Of a stretch of 64,000 nt of DNA, positions 55,685-64,000 are shown in pieces (within the stretch, counting starts at the first letter, position 1; the number at the start of each line of letters is the position of its first letter). The stretch comes from Pyrrhosoma nymphula. Its lineage: Eukaryota > Arthropoda > Insecta > Odonata > Coenagrionidae. The stretch lies in assembly GCA_963573305.1 (NCBI GenBank), contig OY754329.1:20799200-20863199 (forward strand). The letters run 5' to 3'. The notes under the pieces were generated by a model. It was not told the DNA's origin. It was given only the letters and a program-made list of their open reading frames with translations, and did no database searches. The translations under genes and the position numbers were made by a program.

Positions 55685-57662
55685 GACCTTCCTCTGGCTT
55701 ACGTGTCCGGCGGTCGCGTTCGATTTTCGTCAATTCTAAGTTAAAAACCACAGACAAGGCGATGTTTTGTGACTGTTTTGGCAACACCTACTCGGCACAA
55801 AACCCTTCCCAAGCACCCCTATTCTTGCTTCACTTTCGCCCATGAGCGTTCACGGACATGCCTCCTCCATTTCATTTTAACCTCCTTGGTATGTACCAAG
55901 TTTGCCCCTCATTTTACAAAAAAAAAGAAAAACGATTTCCCTATTTTCTTCTTCTTTCCCTTCTTCTCCTGGTAACCTTCATCTTCAGGCCGTCTACTTC
56001 TTCTTCTCCTCAGAGGGCTGTAAAATAAAATTGGCTGAAGCCCCCTGCGCGACATCGGAGGATCTTGATCTTGAATCGAACTTAATATTTCCGTTACTAT
56101 CATGATCGGTCATATTTTAAAGACGTAATCTCGTAAAAAAAATGGAACATCTTATCCACTTAGCCTTAGCTACTAGACAGACAAGCGCCAAAATCTCCTT
56201 CCTTTCGTGGAATGCGAACACCGTGTGATATACTATGAGTGAAGGGGAGTTAATGGGGTGTCTTTGCGTTCCTTAGGGTGTGGAGAACACATTGAAAGAA
56301 TCCATTGAATCCTCCCTCAAAGACGACCTCTGTTCTCGAAATGTAGAGCATCGCTTCGCATTGGTCTCCCCGGGTAACGGAGCCGCGTCTTCATGTAACC
56401 AAGCCCGCGTTGCCCGGGAGACCAAGGGGAGGGGGGGAGGGTACACATTCTTTGTGAACACTCTTCCCTCCATTCCCCCCCAATCCGACGTCCGATTCGG
56501 GATGCACCGCTGTCGTCACTCTGACGTCACGGGGCTCGGGGGCGTAGGTAGGCCGTCTTTTGAGTCAAGAACGCCTTCGTTGGTTTTCGTGAGTTTGTTC
56601 ACGGATGCTTACTTTTCCATTTCATGCCGGGTTGTCACGAATTCACTCTTCTCTTTTGAGACTCCCTCGACAAGCTTTTAATTATCAAATTCAATTAATT
56701 TTCTTACCGGTCGATGTGCATTTGATGGAAATGAATTATGAATCAGCTGGCACTTCCGTCTTCTGGGTTCCATCCTATTGACGGTGCTACCATCTGTTTC
56801 ATTTTTATCGTATTTTAGGTCGAACTTAATTTTAATGTTTATTGTCTGTTGAAACTGTAGTCATGAGCATAATGCAACACCAATGGGCGAAAAGTAGTCG
56901 ATGAATTTCGTTGATATGATTTCAACGTGTCGATTTCTTCAGGTTTTTATTTTCGACTATTTTGTCCATTCTTCGTCCATTTTCATGGTATTACTTTTTC
57001 AACTAATCATTGAACTACACCGCTACTTTCTCTTTGTCCCGTCAAAAAATTGTGTGTACTTTTTTTAAGTAGCGGACCATCAGTAGGTACTAAATAGCAT
57101 CATGCAGGGATTAGGTTGTCAAACGGATAGGTTATTGTCTAAAAACGTAAGACAACATATCAGGCTAAGGTAGAGACTGAATTATAAAGAGCAAAGGAAA
57201 AGAATTATGCAAGACGCCTGTGGTTTTGTTATCCGGTATGGCTACTTTTTCAATGAAATATTAATGTTTTCAGCTTGAAAAATGGCCAGAAAGGGTCCCG
57301 AAACAGAGGGATTTTTCGTCGTAATTAGCAACAGACACGTGTATGTCGCTATTCCCCATAAACTCACCAATTTCATTCAGATGATAAGAATCAATTATGA
57401 ATTATTTAAATATACATCAAAAATAAAAAACAAAATATTTGATTTCAGAGGTATATAAGCCGTGAAGACAGTCGTCGCATGGCAATAATATTGATTTCAT
57501 CTTAGATTATCTGGGAATGGCTTCACCCTAGGGTCTTCCTCAAGGGAAGTTAATGGATCGTCATACTTGGGACATCTCCAGATAAGCTAACTCACTCATA
57601 TATACTCACATAACTTCAAAGAATTGACTTCGGCGCAAAAGTGTATTGAAGTATTAGTCCTA
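55685..57662. other. unannotated stretch
   Basis: GC-richer to about 56690 (frames of up to 133 codons, low-complexity, unrecognised). On the minus strand near 56950, CCTGAAGAAATCGACACGTT followed by GAAATC matches the hairpin-class core but lacks a second arm. 56700-57660 otherwise AT-rich and featureless. Confidence 0.4.
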
Positions 57663-57752
57663 CCCTCTCATGCTTCATCATCATTATCAGCAGTCATCTA
57701 TCCGGAGATGGGTTTGCAGAAGCTCTCCACTCCTTGCTCCTCTCTGCCAACC
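57663..57752 (-). mobile_element. LINE 3' end with (ATC)n tail
   Basis: The minus strand reads AERSKEWRASANPSPDR, then a stop and LLIMMM, ending in an (ATGATG)-type tail near 57663. An R-x-x-(E)W-R motif followed by an aspartate/methionine-coding triplet tail resembles the end of the second-type LINE at 22895. The LINE B copy at 57756 begins where it stops. Confidence 0.55.
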
Positions 57753-57755
57753 GCT

Positions 57756-58215
57756 TTAATACTACATTTTTCCCACGTACAATAAGGGATCATAATAGTT
57801 GCGATGGATCAATCATATGAAACTCCCACCCTCAACAAGTAGAGTAGAATTTTCACTTGTGCTTAATTCCACAACATCATTACTAACATTTCACACCGGT
57901 TGATTTGTCCGGCATTATTTTATTTTGTTTTCTGCATGAAGTAGCATCTCGTAGCATTCATAAATTAACAGTGTCAGTACTATTAACCTCTAGATGTGTG
58001 TATAGAACTGTTCTGCATGTTCATTTACGTATCACTCTCCCAGTTTCCGGTTGGACTGCGCACTGTTCTCCTGACTGCTTTTGGCCTACGCCTAGCGCCA
58101 GGGGGAGCGCGCGAGGTTCTGACTTGAGCTGGGACGAGTGCTGCATGCCTGGTGTGGAATCACCCCGTGCCACACACCCTAGTGGTGGCTTGCACGGTAC
58201 TTCGTAGATGCAGAT
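57756..58215 (+). mobile_element. LINE family B, 3' fragment, copy with complete UTR
   Basis: Starts within the RT end (FFPRT, with PRTIRDHNSCDGSI readable) and continues through the full UTR, hairpin CCGTGC/GCACGG and CTTCGTAGATGCAGATGTAC. TACATT at both junctions may be a short target duplication. The TA site occupied by the MITE in copy 1 is empty (GTGTATAGAACTG). Confidence 0.9.
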
Positions 58216-59060
58216 GTACATTATTATTGTTCACTTATCCACTCTTTTATCTCCCAGCCGTTTAATCCCTTAATTCTTCAATGTGACGTCCATCATGATT
58301 TGCCTGATGTAGTCCAGTCTTGGTCTACATCTGCAGTTCTTCCCATTCCTTCCATTGTTGTCCTCAAAGGCTATTGTGTCTCAATATGTTTCCGATAAGT
58401 TTATCTCTTCTTCTTCTCATACCTATCATTACACTTTTTTCTCTTCATCTCTTCGTAGGACTTTTTCTTTAGTTATTCTATCCATCCATTTCATTTTCAT
58501 CATTCTTAAGTAACAGCAAGTCTCCACTTCTTCCAATCTCTTCGGCTCTGTAGTTGTTATTGTTTAAGTTTCACTGCAAAATAAGAGCATTCTCCTAATA
58601 TATGTCTTGGTAAATGTCTTCCTTACTTACAGGCTTGTATTAGTCGCTGTCATCAGCCTCCCCTTGTGGTAGAATGCCTTTTTCGCTTGGGCTATTCTGC
58701 TCACAATGTCTTTCTTTCTTCTTCCATCGCTCGTGATCCTGCATCCCAAATTATTAAGTTCTTCCACTTGTGCAAGTTTTCGTTGTCAAAGTTGGACAGT
58801 AATTTTGTCTTCTTGTTTTCTTCCGCAAGCCATAACTTTGGTTTTCTTTACATTGACCTTCAAGTTGTTTTTCTTCGAAGTGTTGTCCATACTGTTCAGC
58901 TCGTCAGATGTTCCTTCTTCTCTGCAAGAATTGCTTTCACTAGTAAAGCGCAGCGTGCAGATTTTTTTCTTTATGAACTTTTATTCCTGTTTTTTATTTA
59001 TCCTTTAATGGTAATTTGTCATTGTCATTACGGCTTTTTCAATGTAAATTTTGAAATACA
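58216..59060 (-). pseudogene. LINE (second type), RT C-terminal region
   Basis: The minus strand encodes VNVKKTKVMACGRKQEDKIT then VQL, a stop, then RKLAQVEELNNLGCRITSDG, RRKKDIVSRIAQAKKAFYHK and GRLMTATNTSL. The order KTKVM ... LG-x-x-I(T)-x-DGR ... DI-x-x-RI-x-x-AK-x-AF is the conserved block just after the polymerase core of one LINE lineage. The rest toward 58216 is frame-broken (e.g. TGLHQANHDGRH) and ends in an (AAT)n tail. It directly abuts the LINE B tail. Confidence 0.87.
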
Positions 59061-59833
59061 TGGGTGATAAAATCTATCCTTGGCGTACTCATTTCCTCAC
59101 TTCTTCTTCCTCCGCATTACCACTACATTTAATCACTACCATCAACTCCTCCTTCTTACATTTATTCAAACTCCATCATCCTGTAATAAACAATGTCAAG
59201 AACACTTTCAACTGCTTTAATTATCATTATCGACGATTGCGTATATATCGACTGATCTTCTCGCATCGACATCAGCTAAAAGTCCACCTCGTGGTGGCCC
59301 TATTTGAACCGTTTCCCTAAATTTACTTTTGAACTTTAACTGTTTGAAATGTAGTATGTTATTTTAAAATGTAGTATTGCAAAAGGATGACCATCGATAT
59401 AATTATAGGTCTATGTAATAAGTCCAATGGGTAAAAACGGCAAAGAATTGCGTTGATAAAGCGTGTTTATTTTTTCTTCATGCAGGGTATTATTCCTCTT
59501 TTTTTTAACTGTGCCACTTAGCGACCGGTGTGTGTCTGACTTGCAAAATTCCTCGACTGGTGACTACCACCCCCTCTCACCTTTCACCTTGTGGGTACGA
59601 AGGATAAGCCCTATTAACAACTCATGGGAGGATGACAGCGTGAAAGAATCTGAAATAAACTGAACGAAGTACACTTTGATGGTATTTCAAGAAAAATTAT
59701 TCATTCACAATCTCACCTCGGTAGAATCAGACAATGGCATAGCGATTAGAGAGAAATATATAATATTCAACCTCAATAACCAACTTAACGAAGGTCATTC
59801 AGTTAGCTCGTAGGCTTCCGCGGATGTAGTGTT
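59061..59833. other. unannotated stretch
   Basis: No recognised feature. The left part (59061-59330) may be decayed upstream sequence of the LINE. Confidence 0.4.
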
Positions 59834-60064
59834 GACTCTTTCTTTTTTCGGGATTCATTCCGCGATGTTAAAATTGCAAAAAACAATATTTCGTTGGTCC
59901 ACCTGCCAGTTTCATCAGTTAACCTGATGAAGCTGGCAGGAGGACCAGTGAAATATTGTTTTTTGCAATTTTAACTTAACTGATGAAGCTGGCAGGAGGA
60001 CCAGCGAAATATTGTTTTTTGCAATTTTAACATCGCGGAATGTATCCCGAAAAAAGAAACAGTC
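59834..60064. mobile_element. hairpin element H6 with a duplicated right arm
   Basis: 231 bp. GACTCTTTCTTTTTTCGGGA pairs with the right end TCCCGAAAAAAGAAACAGTC, then ATTCCGCGATGTTAAAATTG with its complement. Apex TTTCATCAGTTAACCTGATG. The inner right arm is tandemly duplicated: 59924-59979 and 59980-60032 are 56-bp-spaced near-identical copies starting CTGATGAAGCTGGCAGGAGG and continuing ACCAG(T/C)GAAATATTG. Core CCTGATGAAG ... GAAATATTG fits the hairpin class. Confidence 0.9.
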
Positions 60065-60877
60065 GAAGGTCTTTCAGGTTCGTTACATGTACGGAGTCAT
60101 AGTGAACTGGTTTCTTGCAATAAATAACAGTACATTAGTCCAGTTGGTATGAAATGAGATGTCCTCGCAAATGTTTGCGTAGAAAAATTAGTTTATACTT
60201 TTGCATACTTGAAAAAATGTTTCATTACCGATAACGTACGTTGGCTATTGGAATGGAAAAACTGAGAGTGTGAAGATCAGTTAATGAGTAAATTTATTAA
60301 TGATAAAGTAATTTTTAAACCAATTAGCTGAACATCTATATCGCCTTTTTATCTATATAATGCATTTCCGTAGCAATTTCTGTAATCATTTTTCGATAAG
60401 TAAAAATTGCATTTCTCGGTGCAATTGTTTCATTACTGTTTCAATCCTTGGACATAAATCCATTTCTAACCTGTCGGTCAATTCGTTGTTATGTACTTTC
60501 GTGAATAACAGAAATGGGAACAGGATGAATTCTGTGTATGCAGATTGATAGGAACCCGCATCCCTGCGATTACGACAAAAACAAAAGAAGTACGTGTCTT
60601 TGTACTGTCCATATTTGACGCCTCTGCTGAGGGTCGGCACAAAAACAACGTCGAATGTGATTATCGGCCTTCTGTTCTTGTCAAACACACCCCAGCGCAC
60701 AAAAACCCTGCTCAACCGATCTGGGGTTTTCTTTGTAACCATCGCACCTGTCGTCTCTATGGTAAAAGTCGAGACCTACGTCATTGGTGAATGGAATGCC
60801 TAACCCTTGCAATTTCGTAACTTTCTGCCGATAAATTTTCCAATGTTGTTTTCGCCCAAATTTTCGAAACCCAAGCC
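60065..60877. other. unannotated stretch
   Basis: A 118-codon minus frame (60386-60742) and overlapping plus frames of 62-81 codons are present. None resembles a known protein, and their overlap on both strands argues against any being real. Confidence 0.4.
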
Positions 60878-61433
60878 TTAAGGGTGGTTCCACCGTATAA
60901 TCACTTAAATGTCATTTTATTCATATCCTGTCTACTTATAGAAAAACTTGTCCTCTCTCTGATGTGAGCAACAAAATGTTACCTTTCCACGCTAATTTAT
61001 TCAATAATTGAACTTGAAATTACATGGTGTTCAATGGGAAAATGAGGGAAACACGGGGAAAAATAGTATTTTTCCATAAAATATAAATGTCATTTTCGCG
61101 GAAAACTGTTTATAACAAGGAAATTATCCAGATAAATTGAATAAAAATAAAATATAGGCATATTACCACCTTATTTTTATATTTATTGGGGAATTAATGC
61201 CGTAATTGAAGTCAAAATGCGGTTATTCGTAGGTAATGGCGATACAGTTGGCTCCTATGGCTTGGAAAAAGTGCTCATTTAAAATGCATTCGTGGGATAA
61301 TCTGAATTTTTACTACCTTACTTTTGGTTTTCCATAGGTAACGCATTCCATCAGCGAAATCATAATTTTTTGTACAAAATATAAAAAATGTGGAATTTAG
61401 TATTTGTTTGGACTCACACAGTCGTGGTAACCT
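60878..61433 (+). mobile_element. TTAA-flanked MITE, family M2, copy 4
   Basis: TTAAGGGTGGTTCCACC at the left with TTAA intact; the right tip is degraded (CAGTCGTGGTAACCTC). Interior matches 16850 throughout. Confidence 0.85.
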
Positions 61434-62653
61434 CTATCTTGAAATTTACCATGTTTGTAGTAATATACTGGAGCAATAAAATATTTTTTTTCTAAAATAT
61501 TCAAGATGTTTGGAGATATGCAAGGTTAAAGGTCAAGGTCAATGACATTGAACGTGGAAATTCTTAGAAACAGGCCATGTTGCATATCAATATAAAGATT
61601 TACTCGTTACCTTTCCAATTATGTAAAATTCATTGCTGTATCTGTGTTGGAACCGGAATTATAGTTATTTATCTCGATACCTACGTGTTCAAATTTCACA
61701 GTTTCCAAACATTGAAGACCTGTGACTTTTCTTACGATTGTCACATACAAAAAATTGGCGGTTTTCTATTTCTTACCAGGATCATAGAATGTATAAAATT
61801 TAAAATAAATCGGGAGAGGGTCGGGTTGATTAGTGTGTTGAATTCACGTGGAATTCATGCTGAGAAAAACCAAATTTGTTATTTCCACAAACTTTATCAC
61901 ACTGGCACGACGCGCGTTTCACCACACTGTGACCTATTCTCCATGATTTCCACGAGATCAGGCCTGATATTATCATGTTTTATTCACATGGAATTACTCA
62001 AAAGCAACTGAGCTATTTTGTTGTGATGTGAGTGGTCCATTGAATCGGATGTAATAAGTTTTCTTTAATGATCCTCTCCCCTCTTGTCCTTTGCTATTTG
62101 GGATGGATGGTCTTTCGGAATTGGCGGGGTTTTATCTGCTGAAGTAAGGGGCGACCTTCTCCCATCTGCCTCCCAGCAGACATTGGGCCGCCGCCGGCGA
62201 TAGGTGTCTCTGCGGAGGAGGCCAGTAGGGAATCGCCCAGTCTGGATTGAAGGAAAAAATTCAGCTGGAACTGGTTTCCCAGCTATGCGCTCTCCTCCCA
62301 CTCCTCCGAATATCACCGTTACTCCGTCTGACGCGACGGAGTTTTGAGGTCCAAAAGAAAGGAAGAAAAAAAACTGAGTACGATCCCAATAATCGGAATC
62401 GTGTATCACAAACTTACTTTCTTTGTTCATAAGGTTCAGGGGATATTGCGTGGAATTTGAACGTAATGGATGATGCACAATTGTCGACAAATGAAACATT
62501 TTATTAGAGGAGAGTTGTGCATCGTTTTATCCATCTGGTGTTGTGATGTAGGTTTCCGTGGGGCTTAGGTGGAGGTTTTTTATTTTTTTATATTTTTTTA
62601 TTTATTTATTTTTTTAATTTTTATTTTTTTACCTTTGATTGGATGTTCCGAGT
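61434..62653. other. unannotated stretch
   Basis: The 144-codon plus frame at 61577-62011 and the 144-codon minus frame at 62065-62499 carry no recognised domain. 62090-62350 is GC-richer. Confidence 0.4.
62574..62631. repeat. T-rich low-complexity tract
   Basis: Imperfect (TTTA)n/T-run tract of about 58 nt immediately left of the hairpin at 62654. Confidence 0.9.
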
Positions 62654-62799
62654 TTCCCCCCGCGTCGATTCATTTCCTGGATAACATTTCATCTGCTCAA
62701 CTGCAGGCATCTTCTGGTCCGGTTGACCTCCCGAACTGAAGAAGTATGCTGGAACGCCGGCGAAATATCATCCGGGGAATGAAACGACGCGGTGGAAGC
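62654..62799. mobile_element. hairpin element H7 (diverged)
   Basis: Left TTCCCCCCGCGTCGATTCAT pairs with ATGAAACGACGCGGTGGAA at the right, then GGATAACATTTCATC with GGCGAAATATCATCC. Apex GCATCTTCTGG ... CTGAAGAAGTATG. Core on the right: CTGAAGAAGTATGCTGGAAC then GCCGGCGAAATATC. Arms are clearly diverged, so it is old. Confidence 0.75.
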
Positions 62800-63258
62800 C
62801 CCGAAAGACGAAAGATCCGACTGCCATACTTTCTTACGTGTTTCTTACATCGTGATTGTCTCCGTAGATAGCACCGCAAATGGTTGCAGTGGAGGATAAG
62901 TGGTGCCCAGTCACTTGCCACTGATATGGTGGAAGGAAGTTAATGGATATACACACGGAATCTCGACTTAAACAATGAGTATGGTCGTTATGGAGACGAC
63001 GACTCAAAAACGCTAAAAATATTGCGAAAAATCTTTACGTTTTAGCAAATCTTTCGACCGGAATACATAATTAGATTGAAAGAAAAAAATCTTTATTTAC
63101 CTTTCCCAATGACAGAAAATCACTCTTTCTAATAATATTTTGCAAATAAAAAATGGTCTGAAGCCAAATAAATATTCAGCTTCACGTGTATTTCTTATGT
63201 GAAAGTTACTGATATATAATACATATGTATCTATATACAAATCGGTGATCATTATAGT
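62800..63258. other. unannotated stretch
   Basis: AT-rich DNA between the hairpin element and the LINE D tail; no feature seen. Confidence 0.4.
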
Positions 63259-63945
63259 AGATACATTTACATACTACCCTGAGAGCCGCCGCATGGGCAC
63301 GTGGCAGGGGGTGTTAGGACACCAGCTGTCTAAAGGTGTGAAGGAGAATGTAATAGGGAGGTGAAATGGCGTAGTTTATCTCGACAGTGCCTTCAGTGAA
63401 TCTCGTTTTTTATTATGGTCACTAATTGCACGTGGGAAGAATGAATTTTTGTACCTATCTGTTCGGCAATTTATTTTTCTTAATTCATCTTTCCGGTCGG
63501 ACTTAGAGATGTAGAGCGGCATCAAAATGATATTCTCCGTGTCACACTGAAACACACCTGTTCTGAATTTCTCAAGCAACCTAAGCCTAGCGTGTAGCCT
63601 AAGAGTCTCTAGCAGTTCCCTACCTAATACCTCTAAAAGCAGTGAAAAACTCGTTGTTCGCTCGTAGCAGTTGTTAACGGAGCGCACAGCTTTCCTTTGT
63701 ATTTTAATTATTTTTAGAATCAAATCTTTCTGCCCAGGGTCCCAAATGATCGTGTCGTATTCGAGGTGTGGCCTAACCAGAGCGAAGTAGCGCCTCTCTT
63801 TCACTTTTTCATCCGAGTACCTTCCTACTATAAGCTTGATAAATCCTAATTTCTTTAAGGCTGTGCCGCATATGTTTAATATGTATGTTCTCCACGATAA
63901 ATTTGAGGTTAAGTTAATTTCCAGATATGTTACTCCGTCGGACTA
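63259..63945 (-). mobile_element. LINE family D relative, RT C-terminus and 3' end, copy 4
   Basis: The longest readable reverse transcriptase end in the window. On the minus strand: GVTYLEINLTSNLSWRTYI, NICGTALKKLGFIKLIVGR, KERRYFALVRPHLEYDTIIW, QRKAVRSVNNCYERTTSFSL, GRELLETLRLHARLRLLEKF, NCRTDRYKNSFFPRAISDHN and KKRDSLKALSR before the stop at 63376. These are the post-polymerase blocks of CR1/Jockey-group LINE proteins. A TAG lies upstream at about 63943, so the frame is broken there. The UTR is short. Terminal stem CCCTG/CAGGG and a GTAGATAC-like tail at 63259. Confidence 0.92.
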
Positions 63946-64000
63946 CTTTGTTTACTCTATCCACAGTGTAGACATGGCCATGAATACACATATGGATCCT

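Noticed and set aside
60386..60742. 118-codon minus-strand frame
   Set aside because: Overlapped by several plus-strand frames, no domain, and no supporting context.
61577..62011. 144-codon plus-strand frame rich in I, F, C and H
   Set aside because: AT-rich composition and no recognisable motif. I could not justify calling a gene.

Overview
The window looks like intergenic or intronic DNA from an arthropod, most likely an insect. The evidence is its repeats: CR1/Jockey-group LINEs, Helitrons, hAT, TA-type and TTAA MITEs, and foldback hairpins, all in AT-rich DNA with no dense gene packing. I cannot name the species. I found no host protein-coding exon, rRNA or convincing tRNA that I can defend. 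Every open frame with a recognisable protein signature belongs to a mobile element, and all of those are truncated or interrupted by stops.

Layout. 0-9.5 kb: TTAA MITEs, a Helitron Rep-domain fragment (+), an orphan Helitron 3' end, and a 1.7-kb Helitron (5435-7153, minus strand) that keeps the end of its Pif1-like helicase. 9.5-20 kb: several LINE tails, with a TA-TSD MITE nested in a LINE, a hAT MITE nested in a hairpin element, and a solo LTR. 20-35 kb: fragments of a second LINE type, further hairpins, a large foldback, a twin-primed LINE insertion, and a LINE-in-LINE insertion with a 13-bp target duplication. 35-46.5 kb: more TTAA MITEs, an inverted duplication with ~360-bp arms about 2.3 kb apart, a hAT element, and two abutting TIR elements. 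46.5-64 kb: long stretches with nothing recognisable, four further TTAA MITE copies or ends, another LINE cluster, two hairpins, and the C-terminal end of a LINE reverse transcriptase at the right edge.

Three related LINE families (called here B, C and D) supply most fragments. All end in a (GTAGAT)n tail instead of poly(A). Just upstream of the tail they share a short hairpin whose outer stem differs between families by paired, compensating changes (CCCUGC/GCAGGG, CCGUGC/GCACGG, CCCCGC/GCGGGG). This suggests a conserved RNA structure, plausibly the reverse transcriptase recognition signal.

A second recurring pattern is a set of seven 150-230 bp hairpin elements with unrelated arms. Each has the same organisation around its tip: an apex of CATCTTCAGG/CCTGAAGATG type followed outward by GAAAC or GAAAT. 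Isolated cores of the same kind occur elsewhere in the window. I regard this as the best candidate for something not well described. Family letters and MITE labels (M1, M2) are local to this report.
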